From: Rhizoclosmatium globosum | Lineage: Eukaryota; Chytridiomycota; Chytridiomycetes; Chytridiales; Chytriomycetaceae | Direction of reading: 5' to 3' | Length of the DNA stretch: 64,000 bases | Assembly: GCA_002104985.1 (NCBI GenBank) | Contig: MCGO01000171.1 | Location: forward strand, 17,529-81,528 | Shown: positions 33,999 to 43,775 of the stretch, one piece after another | Layout: each line of letters begins with the position of its first letter | Position numbering within the stretch: the stretch's first letter is position 1 | Made by a program: the position numbers and the translations under genes | The notes under the pieces: generated by a model | What the model saw: the letters and a program-made list of their open reading frames with translations, nothing else | What the model was told of the DNA's origin: nothing | The model's database searches: none

Positions 33999-34959
33999 CT
34001 AAACTAATGATCCACTATGCCGTGATTTTTCCAGTGCGGCAACAGTTGCTGGGCCGCAGCTACTTCTCCCTACTACGCTCTTTGGTTCGACCGCAGTCGC
34101 CGTCCCCGTGACCGTGAACGTCTTGGGCTCATACGAAGATAGGTACAATAACAGCTGACAGAATGTAAATATCAAACTGTTCATGGGAACCCAATACTGA
34201 AAAAAACAAAGTATCAGTATTTTAAAGAAACGACAGCTAACTAACCGAAGCCCCGGTAACCAATTTGCCAACACTTAATACAGTATTCACACACATGAAG
34301 AGTGAAGTGAAAACCAACCTCCCAGACTCTCTCCTCAAAACCTCATTCACGTTCCCAGAACGCCCACTCCTCTGCATCTTTAGTGCAACTGCCGTACTCT
34401 CCTGCCTCGCGCGTCGAAGATGCCGTATCAAGAGCGCAGAAGGAATTATATCCGAAATGGAAAACCAGGCATACATTGCTAGATTAAGAGCAGTATATGT
34501 GCTCTCTGAGTATGCCGGCACACAGCCCACCGTCGCAAATGAATACCGAAACGCGAAAAACAGCCAAGACAACAATGTCGACACCCCTCCAAACACTGTC
34601 GGCCCAATCAGCCGATCCTGAAACCCACATATCACCCAACACCGGTGTGTCAAATACGCGTATTTGAATCCATCTTTCAAGCTCCAGAATATCTGAGAAA
34701 GAACAGAGAATATTTGACGTTGACAGGGTTGTGTTGCCGTTGTTATCAACGAGCTTCCCGTGAACGAGATCCCAAACGCGATTGTGTCTAGCCAGACCAT
34801 AGCCCGGACCATGTGGTTTGGATTGTCGTACGAAATAGCCGCGTGTCCATTGTGTTGCATGACCATGAACGTTGAGAAAGTTACTAGAGCTGAATATGAG
34901 TTTGCGTTGGCCCAAAATGTGACCAAATTATTGGCGAACGGAGAAAGGCCTGTCGACAT
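33999..34959 (-). CDS. Seven-TM membrane protein, tandem copy A
   Basis: Exons are 34959-34246 and 34196-33999 (303 residues). Seven hydrophobic segments can be counted. Landmarks are MVMQHNGHA, NHMVRAMVW, PCQRQIFS, DGFKYAYL, CWVICGFQDR, FFAFRYSF, DIIPSALLIRHLRR and YWVPMN. The loop after TM5 and the tail are basic, consistent with cytosolic faces. The architecture would fit a fungal GPCR-like protein, but no conserved receptor motif is obvious, so I call it only a 7TM family. The neighbour at 35161-36229 is a paralog of equal length, about 60% alike by eye, in the same orientation. Copy A lacks the first intron of copy B. Confidence 0.78.
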
Positions 34960-35160
34960 GGTTTGGTAATGGCTGTGACTGATGGACTGGCCTGGATATA
35001 AAGATGGATGGAACAGCGTTTATAAAATCACTGCCAATCTTGGTGATCTTTTCAATACCTTTCATATGCGGCATTTTTTATAATGTAGTTTAAAGTTTAT
35101 TCTGAAGAAACTACTGAATTTATTGAGAATCGAAAGAGAAAGAAACAACAATGAATACAC

Positions 35161-36229
35161 TCAAGCAACAGAGGAAGTCTTTGCAAGTTTAAAAGAGTAC
35201 TCTTCCGTTGAAATGATATCTTTCCTGACATCGTTGCCTTTTTTTTGATGTCCAACACTCACAATATGACCGCCACCGCTCGTGTTTCCAGCCACACCTT
35301 TAGGCTCATACGAAGATAGGTACAAAAGCAACTGACAGAACGTGAAAATCAAAGCGTTCATAGGAACCCAGTACTAAGTAAACCACACATATTAATAATT
35401 AAAATTCTAGTTTGCAGTTTCTTTACCGAAGCTCCAGTAATCAACTTCCCCGCACTCAACACTGTATTCAATCCCATAAGCACAGCAGTCAACAACAACC
35501 GATGCGACTCCCTCTTCAACACTTCGTCGACTTTATTCACCCCTCCCGCAGCAGTCAACCCCTCGCTCTGTTTCGACGCGAAATGGAGTTTCCGGATCAA
35601 AAGCGCGGAGGGAATGATATCTGCAAGCGCAAAGTGGAAGTAGAGAGCAAGGTTTATGCCATTGTAAATAGACGAAGGGAAGAAGGCTGTACAGTTTTCT
35701 GTTGTGAAGGAATATCGCGTCGCGAAAAAGAGCCAGGAGAGGAGCGTTGCTGTTCCGCCAAAGAAGACTGGACCTATGATCTACATTGTTTTATGCAATA
35801 TATTAGAGCTTACGGGGGCGGGACTTTCAAGGACAATGGTTGGGGCAAAATAGGGGCGTAGAAGAGAAAAAGGCTTACACGGTCCTGGAAATTACAAATG
35901 ACCCAGCATCGATACGTCAAGTATGCGTACTTGAACCCGTCTTTTGCTGACCAAAAGATGTTGGACACAATGGAAAAGATTTGGCGTTGGCAGGGTTGCG
36001 TGGGTAACAGGAATGTGTTTGAAATGTAGGAAAGTGTGAAGGCGATTGTGTCGCACCAGACCATGGCTCTAACCATGTGGTTTGGGTTTCTGCATGAGAT
36101 GGATGCATGGCCGTTGTGTTGCATAACCATAAAAGTGGAAAACGTGACCAAAGCAGAATAAGAGTTCACGTTGGACCAAAAAGTTACCATTTGACTTGCC
36201 ATGGGGGACATTCCGGCAATTGTTGACAT
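35161..36229 (-). CDS. Seven-TM membrane protein, tandem copy B
   Basis: Exons are 36229-35879, 35780-35427 and 35373-35161 (305 residues). Start at MSTIAGMSP, aligned with MSTGLSP of copy A. The same landmarks appear: FMVMQHNGHA, NHMVRAMVW, TQPCQRQIFS, DGFKYAYL, CWVICNFQDR, GPVFFGG, DIIPSALLIRKL, ITGAS and YWVPMNALIFTF. The two proteins diverge most in the third cytosolic loop and the C-tail. The extra intron follows FQDR; the last intron follows TGAS in both copies. It is divergent from the copper transporter gene at 36658. Function unknown. Confidence 0.78.
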
Positions 36230-36657
36230 TTTCTTGTTGGTTTTTTTGGTTTGAAAAGAAGACACAACGAAGGCAAAATCCTTGTCGGTGGTTGAAGTTG
36301 ACTCAAACAAAGCCGACACAACAATCTGAGACACGTGAAAAGGTCGAATGAACAAAGGAATGCACCGGTAATAGTTGAAAAATAGAGGAAGGGTCGGAAT
36401 GCAAACAATGACGATAGTAATGATAAGTTAACCGAACAATTGTTTGTCACTCTATTGTTTCAGTGAAGTCTTGAAGAATTCGATAACAGAAGTACTCTTG
36501 TATATGCTCTTGCTTGCAACCTGGTTTGCAACTAAGTACTCGTTCTGTTCAAACGCAAGAAAAAATCCGCTGATTCTGCTCTCAACCATACTTCAAACAA
36601 GTTTCCAGTCATTCACTAATCTCGCAGCTCTAAAGAGGAACATGAACATCACATAAA
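36230..36657. other. Divergent intergenic region, 428 bases
   Basis: Contains the promoters of the 7TM copy B gene (minus) and the larger Ctr gene (plus). I could not identify a copper-response element with confidence. Confidence 0.45.
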
Positions 36658-38035
36658 ATGAGGGGTTTTTGCGTCTTGAGGCCTTTTTGCCGTTTTTCCT
36701 CCATCAAAACCAATTTCACACCAATGAGCGCAACATCTGCATCATCATCATCATCGTTCGCAACTCCTCTTCTGACAGGTATTTGTACCAAGAACGGAAC
36801 AGTAGACTTGTCCGTGGTGCCGTGCGGGTTCCAGGCAACGCAGTGTTCAGGAGCGGGTGTCTCATTGGCCCAGTGTTCTCCGGTGTATCTACTCCGGGTT
36901 CTGTGTGCCACGGATGTATCATCGACCACTGACTCGTGCGTGGCAGTCAAGAGCTTCTGTGGTGAGTACGAGGCATCCTGTCAACTAGTGCGGAGATTTA
37001 ACACATTAGTAAATAGCTTCCTCTTCTGATTCGGGCTGCACGACCACGCTTCCCACCACACTTCCAACATCGAAAGCCCTTGAATCCGCAGCAAGTCCGA
37101 GCTGCGACGCCTTCCCCGCCCCAGCCATCTGCAAAACAAGTGGATGCACAGCTCTGACACCTGTTCCCGGAAACGCAACTCTGAAAGAATGCAATATTGG
37201 TTCACTTGTTGCTTCGGTGTGCTCAAGTTCGACTTCTTCCTGTGCCGCTTCTTATTCCCAATTATGCTCGGTATTCCCTTCATGGTGTCCTACTCCATCT
37301 ACTTCCTCGGGTTCTACTTCTGGCTCTACTACCTCTAATTCAATGTGTGCTTCAATGCCGTCAATGCCAGGCTGTTCATCTACCTCAACCATGTCCTCTT
37401 CAATGGGGTTAATGTTCCTCCACTCTTCAATCAACGACCTTGTCCTTTTCCAGACATTCGTACCCTCCACTCCCGCACAATACACTGGTGCCCTTGTCTT
37501 TACATTCGGTCTTGCTCTTCTAACAGCCTGGTTCAAACACTTACACTCCCTCGTCGTCGCCTCCAGAATCGTCTATGTCTCTCGCGTGAAGGCGATTCTT
37601 GCAAAGACGGATACGTCTCCTTCGTCTGCACCCAAAGACTCAACAGTGGAATTATCGGAAATGAATCCCACAAAGGCACCAGTAGATTCTTGTTGCTCGA
37701 CCACCATCACCGCCGTTCAACCAGCAAAGGCTCTGTCTCCTTCTCACGCGCATCTCCTCACGAAACAAAGACTTCAATACACGGCCCGCAGTCCCCTCCA
37801 ATCCCTCCTTCACTCTCTCTTTGGAATCTCAGACACGTCGTATATTACTCATCAGTTCTACAAGTTTTGTTTGAAAACCACGAACGTGTTCCTTGGGTTT
37901 CTTGTCATGTTGATTGTTATGCAGTTTAATATTGGATACCTTCTTGCTGCGTGTGCTGGGTATGGTGTTGGTGCTCTCTTGTTCGAAGGCACCGTGGATG
38001 AGAGGGGTGTGGATGAGTGTTGTGTGTCAGAATAG
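36658..38035 (+). CDS. Ctr copper transporter with Cys-rich N-terminal ectodomain
   Basis: Exons are 36658-36961 and 37017-38035 (440 residues); a start at the ATG at 36724 is an alternative. Residues about 40-200 carry about 16 Cys in short spacings (GICTKNGTV, VPCGF, TQCSG, SFCA, SGCTTT, PSCDAF, SGCTAL). A Met/Cys/Ser-rich stretch follows (MCASMPSMPGCSST, MSSSMGLMF). The C-terminal 200 residues are a Ctr core with VMLIVMQFN in TM2 and GYGVGALLFEG in TM3, and a terminal DECC. The Met motifs resemble Cu(I)-capturing Ctr N-termini. The Cys-rich module is an addition of unknown function, perhaps copper capture. Paralog at 27241. Confidence 0.88.
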
Positions 38036-38631
38036 CCTGTTTGGCTTCGATAATAGACTGTGATATCAGTAGTTTTCATGGTCAAGTATTGATTAGAAAT
38101 ATAGTTTTTTAACTCTTGTATGCTTCATTTCATTTATATACGAGAAAGGGGGGAATTTATTGCATCATCAATCTCTCTAATAATATGTGTAGCCAAAAAC
38201 CAAAAATACTTCTGCCAAGGATGAGAAAGGGAGAGAGAAAGCGAGGTAGGAGAATACAAAACAACTGATAAAAAAAATGGATGAATAAATAACTGCCAAG
38301 ATAAAAGAATGGAGAGAGGGAGGGGGGCGATAAAAAGAAACTGTAAATACAAAACAACAATCAGCAGCAACATGAGCAGCAGCAGTAAGCAGAAGAGAAA
38401 CTAATCACAAAAACTAATAAGCAATAATACACAAAAAGGAGGGGATGACTGAAAAGGCGGGGGTATAACTCCCGCAATAAACAACAATCATGCGAGTATA
38501 AGCAAAAACAGAAAGGAGTGTCAGGGGAACCCACCCTCTACAAAACATACAAAACGAAAGACAAACACAAGGTGGGTCCCGATAAATAAAACTGAAAAAA
38601 TGAAAGCAATACTACCCAAAGTCCCATGTCA
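38036..38631. other. Convergent 3' intergenic region, 600 bases
   Basis: Both flanking genes end here. The sequence is purine-rich on the plus strand (GGAGAGAGGGAGGGG, AAAAA runs). No gene seen; the pyrimidine-rich minus strand explains long spurious open frames. Confidence 0.5.
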
Positions 38632-39542
38632 TCAGTATCCGATCCCACCGGCACGTCTACTATTACGGCCAACGCTATTCATCTTTCTATCCATTGCTGA
38701 AACCAAGCCTTGATATTTATAAAACGTGTACAAGAACCCAGAGCTGCCTCCAAACGGAGAATACTCGTCCGCCTGCGGAACGACAGTATTCTCCTTCGCC
38801 ACAGAGGGACGCGACGAACCAATAGCTCCAAATCCCTTCTTGACGGCTGGAACTGGAACTTGTGCAGTAGAACCCGAAGGTGGGGCAGGTGGGGGGAGAA
38901 TATCATCAAACAAGGCGGACTCATGAGAAAAACTGGTTTCAGAGTCTGGGTAGCCTGTGTCCACGAACGCAGAAGTAATACTCGAGACACTGTCTGCGGA
39001 AGGGGAGCTTGGAGCTGATGAGAGGTACGGAGTTCTGTCGCCACTGAACGACGAAGTGTCTTGGTGGTGGTGGTTGTCTGTGGGGATATTGCTGTATGAG
39101 CGCGGAGGAGAACGCGTCATGCAAGTCAAGTCGACAGGTTTACGACGTGGCCATTGTGCGTCATTGTGACGTGGCGGTGAAGTGGATTGGTGGTATGAAG
39201 GGGGCGATGGAGGGCGAATGCGGTTTTGAGGTTGACGAATTGGGAGGAAAGAAGAAGGTGCCGATTGCGCTCGAAGAATGGCAGCTTGGCGTTCAATTGC
39301 CATTCGTTTTGAGTTGAGAAGAGCTGTGATTTGGTTCATTCTTGCTCGCATCATGAATAGCTCGCCCATTTCATTTGGAGTTAAACTGCGTGGTGGCGTT
39401 GAGGTTCGGTCGTAGTTGTCGGCATCGTGCGTGTGGCCTACAACTACAATCTGGAAGGGTTATGAAGGTTATAACTGATTGTCTGATTGATGTGGATACC
39501 ACAGTGAAAACATACATTATCAAAGGATACACTCTTGCGCAT
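38632..39542 (-). CDS. Fungal YDRT-motif protein, low complexity, copy A
   Basis: Two exons, 39542-39516 and 39450-38632 (281 residues). The first exon is only nine codons (MRKSVSFDN) and joins IVVVGHTHDADNYDRTS. The N-terminal 60 residues match a pattern I associate with fungal regulatory-type proteins: a short VSF start, a YDRT/YDRS motif, then LTPNEMGELFMMRARMNQI as an amphipathic helix. The rest is Pro/Ser-rich, probably disordered, ending in FYKYQGLVSAMDRKMNS and an Arg-rich tail. The gene at 54037-55435 shares the same N-terminal block. Molecular function is not known to me. Confidence 0.7.
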
Positions 39543-40169
39543 GTTAATGGAATAGAATTGAGAGAAATGTTCGGATGTAGACTTTAAAGCAAGGTTTTCT
39601 GAAGGGTGGTCCACGTGTGAGCAAACGGAATGAAGGCAAAGCACAGAAACGAAACACCCCAGCATTCCCAACAAAACTTACGCACCTTTATCAAAAGGAA
39701 TATGTCCGAATTCGTTGAATTGATGTTAAATAGCAAAAGAGGCAGGGTTGTTTTGATGGATTTCGTGGATGAGTTCAGAGTGGATTCAGAGGATGAAAGT
39801 GGGAGTGAAATGGAAGTGGGATGAAGAAGAGGTCTCGGCAGAGGCTAGTTGAGTATAGTTTTTCTGGCGTATTCGTTGGTTGCTTCAGACTGGGCGGCCA
39901 CGGTCCGTTGGTGGAAGCTGGGCGAAGGTGGATGGGTGGCCGGTGTCTGGTTTCGGTTCCAGGTCAACTTTCTTTTCGAATCGGTCGGAACCAAGCACAA
40001 ACCCAAGCATTACGCGAAACAGAAAGAAAACAAAGCAGGTGTTTATAACAAGTAGTATTCCATTTGGAGTAATATATAGAGATAAGAAAGAGAAAAAAAT
40101 CAAAACAAGGAAAGTAAACACATCCACCACTTCACACTCAGTACAAAACCACCTTCAACAATATCCACT
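39543..40169. other. Intergenic region, 627 bases
   Basis: Promoter side of the YDRT-motif gene and 3' side of the cyclophilin gene. Overlapping open frames here lack protein-like composition. Nothing else supported. Confidence 0.45.
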
Positions 40170-41500
40170 TCAAGAGAACATCTTGGCATACATCTTTTTC
40201 TCCTTCTCAGCACGGTCCTTGATAGCCTTTTGTCCGACAGCCAACTCTCTGGCAATCAACTTGTCTTCTGGTGCAAGAGCAACAGCTTCAGTCAGGTCCT
40301 TGACAGCGTTTTCGTACTCCTTCAACGCGTTCTTGGCCTGTCCACGTCTGAACAAAGCCTTAGTTTTATCACTGGCCGAGACAGCAGCCTCCAATCCATC
40401 AGTACGACCCTTCAACTTCTGCTCAATAGCCAAAACCTTGGAGGTCTCCTTGACGGTCTGCGCCCACGCGTTCAACTTCAATCCACACATGGAAATGTTG
40501 AGCAAGCAAGACACCTTCAAGGAATAGTAGAGCTTCTTCTGCTCAATCGACAACTCGGCAATATCCTCAGGGTCAGGGTGCAATTCCATCAAGTATCGAA
40601 CCGCCTTCTCGTATTTAGCAGCTGCAGTTGCATAATCCTGCTTCTTGAAGTAGTCTGTTCCAATCTGCTTTACGGCACCAGCAATCGCAAGCAACTCATC
40701 AGGCTTCAAGCCGTCTGCAGATCCGTCAGCTGGCAACTGGTCCTCTGGGTATTCCTCGTACACATCTCCGTCGGCTGAGGCGGCAGCAATGGCAGCGGCT
40801 TCCTGCTTGGCGTCGTAGTCTCCACAGTCCGCAATGATCACGGGTTGGTATGGCTTGTCGTTGTCGTTGGTTTCAGTGTTTTCAATACGACGGACGACAC
40901 CCATTCCCTTGATGACACGACCAAACACAACGTGCTTTCCGTCCAAGTGTGGAGTGGCGACAGTGGTAATGAAGAACTGACTATAAAGCAAATAATCAGA
41001 TATCTTTCGAGGAAATAGCCAGAATTAACTTGATTGTACCTTCCGTTTGTGTTGGGTCCCGCATTTGCCATTGAAAGCAAACCAGCCTTTTCATGCTTCA
41101 CCTCAAAAGTCTCATCCTCAAACTTTTCACCGTAAATTGAGACACCTCCAGTTCCGTTGTGGTTGGTAAAGTCTGCAAGAAACAGGTCAGAAGCCAAGCA
41201 AACAACACTCCCAAAAAGCGCAAATAACCTCCTCCTTGAAGCATAAAGTTCTTGATCACTCGGTGGAATGAGCATCCCTTGTATGTCAGCTTAATTCCAT
41301 CCTCAGAGACAGTGTTTCCCTGGCACAGAACTCGGAAGTTCTTGGTTGTTCTTGGGGCAATGTCATCGTAAAGCTGCCAGAACCTTAGCGAAACAGTCAC
41401 TAAAAACCGACGCATTTACCTCCATAACAATCTTGCCCGCTGGGACATCTCCAATAGTGATGGAGAAGAAGACTTGTGGTCTCGTTGCTTCAGTGGCCAT
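40170..41500 (-). CDS. Cyclophilin-40 type peptidyl-prolyl isomerase
   Basis: Exons are 41500-41420, 41373-41229, 41172-41040 and 40980-40170 (389 residues). The cyclophilin domain (1-170) has [15 protein letters not shown] with the catalytic Arg, [17 protein letters not shown] and [12 protein letters not shown]. Trp121 of cyclophilin A is replaced by His, as usual in Cyp40, which lowers cyclosporin binding. A linker is followed by three TPR units (about 210-370) including [21 protein letters not shown] and [18 protein letters not shown] segments. These bind the C-terminal MEEVD of Hsp90. It acts as an Hsp90 co-chaperone in the cytosol. An adjacent ATG at 41503 is an alternative start. Confidence 0.94.
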
Positions 41501-41612
41501 CATCTCTCTTTGTTTTTTCGAAGAGTTTCTGAAGATTTCCTTTCCAGCTTTCACAACAAATACCACTTGGAATTGAGAAGAACATCAGCGAAAAATCTTT
41601 TATTTCTACTGA

Positions 41613-42128
41613 TCAATAATTATACATACGTTTGAATAGAATTCCCTTTTTACGGTTTCTGCGGGGATCATCACCTCGACAGTGAGCAGCGGGGATCTGA
41701 CACGACGACTCACACATGGTTTTTAAAACATCGTTCGTACCAGGAAGATAATTTCCAGGATTAAAGCATCCGTTCAAAGGCACTCGATTCATGCTCAAAA
41801 ATGCAATTGAATGCTTGGAAAAAGCAAGTGGAACATCATCGTCAGAATCAGAATCTGTATCATCGTTATTTGCACTCACTGCGGAATTTGAACTGAGGAT
41901 GCTTGAACAGCTGGTATCTGTTAGTTTTCCTTGATTCAGACTAGTAGCTTGATCCCTTCCGCTTGAAATCCTTGACTGAATCGATTCATTCAATCGCCTA
42001 TGTTTTGACGCATCTTGACTAGTAGTAGCTTTAATTTCATGGAGAGAAACGATACAGGCCGAGACGTCAACAGGTCGTGGCAAGATCACCACAGTATACA
42101 ACTCGCTTTCATTGAGCTGAAGCTTCAT
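41613..42128 (-). CDS. Hypothetical small acidic protein
   Basis: 171 residues from the first ATG (MKLQLNESELYTVVILPRP). A hydrophobic start with beta-like pattern is followed by a Ser-rich middle and an Asp/Ser run (NNDDTDSDSDDDVPLAF). The Cys-containing end finishes with NRKKGILFKRMYNY. No family recognised. It is divergent from the GH18 gene at 42224, with 95 bases between ATGs, and its 3' end lies 113 bases from the cyclophilin ATG. Coding-like composition supports a real gene, but an intron upstream cannot be excluded. Confidence 0.5.
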   Translation of the reverse strand: MKLQLNESELYTVVILPRPVDVSACIVSLHEIKATTSQDASKHRRLNESIQSRISSGRDQATSLNQGKLTDTSCSSILSSNSAVSANNDDTDSDSDDDVPLAFSKHSIAFLSMNRVPLNGCFNPGNYLPGTNDVLKTMCESSCQIPAAHCRGDDPRRNRKKGILFKRMYNY

Positions 42129-42223
42129 TTTCAAGAAAAGATTCGTTGCCACTGAAATGAATATTAATGTGTCTTTCTTTTGACGCGAATCTATGTTCTT
42201 TTTCCCAACTTCTGTGAATAAAA

Positions 42224-43669
42224 ATGAGTTCGAAACGCCTTATTCTCTACCACACGAACTGGGCATGCTACGGCCGTAGCTTCCAAGTGAAAGACCTTCC
42301 CATTGATTATATTACCGATATCAACTACTCCTTCTTTGACCTGCGTGAGAAGGGAGGCTTCCTTGTGCCTACCTCCTCGGATCCTTGGGCTGATACAGAC
42401 AAGCGATACGGGCCTGGAGAAGGTGTTGCACCTGCGGATTCGGATGCTGATGGGTACTTTGGACAGTTTGGACAGTTTATGAAGTTGAAAAGGTGAGGCT
42501 TTGTTTCATGGACTCCTAATTACATTGAATCATCTGTTGAAATGTTATTCTAACACGAAGTATCAGGCAGGGTAAACGGTTCCGCTTTGGATTGAGTATT
42601 GGGGGTTGGACCTTCTCCAAACACTTTTCATCCTCAGTGCGAACACCAGAAGCGCGATCTGCCTTTCTTAATGAGATTATTGCGATTCTGTCAAAATATC
42701 CTGGTCTATTTGATCGCATTGACTTGTGAGTGGCGATGTGTCATGATACCCAACCTAACCAACTGACTCTATGATAACACCAGTGACTGGGAATACATTT
42801 CACCGGTCGGAAAGAACTTTGGAGACCCAGGAAACGAAACGCATCCTGAAGACGCCAACAACTTTTCCCTGCTCCTCCAACTTCTCCGTCAATGTCTTGA
42901 TTCCACAAACAACTCCAACATTGAATTGTCCGCGTGTGTTGTTGGAGACCCTGCTAAAATGGATGCACTTCCACTGGGTGCAATGTGTCAATATCTTGCC
43001 ACAATCAACATCATGACATACGATTTCGCTTCATCTGCGTGGGGTTCGTGTCTCGCAGGGCATCAGACGAACCTGAAATCAACTCCATACGCTCCATTGT
43101 CAATTGAGCGTGGCGTGGATTTCTTGATTGGAAAAGGGGTTCCGCCCTCAAAACTGATTATTGGTGTCGCCTACTATTCTCGCGCATTTGCAAACACGGC
43201 GGGATTGGGTCAACCTTCCTCGGGAAGTTCACCTGACAAGTCTTGGGAAGATGGGGTTGTAGATTATAAGGCCCTTCCTGTCGCAGGTGCAACGGAATAT
43301 TGGGATGACTTGGCAAAAGCTACATATTCGTATGATCCTGTAAAGCGCGTGTTGAGCTCTTATGACTCTGTGGAATCCGTTCGTGCAAAGTGCGCATATG
43401 TTCATGAAAAGGGGTTGGCAGGAATTATTGTTTGGGAGAGTAGTGCTGATTTCCCTATTTCGCATCCAAGGAGTTTGACTGCTGCTTTACATGCCGGTTT
43501 GATTGGAGCCAGCGCTGGTTCAGTTGGAGCGACAGGAGGACGTGAAGCTAATTCGACCACGGGAGGATTACAAAGCGTGAATGGCCACCCACAATTAGCT
43601 CCATGGTTGAGTGGAGGTCAGCAACAACAACCACAGTTCCAATCGAGCCAAAAAGCACCGTGGCTCTAG
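42224..43669 (+). CDS. GH18 chitinase-like protein without signal peptide
   Basis: Exons are 42224-42492, 42567-42725 and 42784-43669 (437 residues). It begins directly with the first beta-strand (KRLILYHTNWACYGRSF). The barrel motifs are all present: INYSFFDL, FGLSIGGWT, FDRIDFDWEY (DxxDxDxE with catalytic Glu), INIMTYDF, IGVAYYSR and GIIVWESSADF. This resembles the class V/bacterial-like ChiA-type subgroup. With no signal peptide it is either intracellular or exported by another route. The C-terminus is a Gly/Gln tail carrying APWL twice. Intron 2 interrupts the catalytic motif between DF and DWE. Confidence 0.9.
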
Positions 43670-43775
43670 TATATCTTTTTCGTGTATATATTATTTCTCT
43701 TCTCTTCCAAATGAAATCAAATCAATATCACCGTTTCAGTCCGCCTCCCATCTCCCTCCAAAAAATCCTCCAGAA

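Noticed and set aside
38134..38373. Minus-strand hydrophobic open frames in the convergent spacer
   Set aside because: Generated by pyrimidine-rich sequence (Leu/Ser/Phe codons); no homology and in a 3' region of both neighbours.
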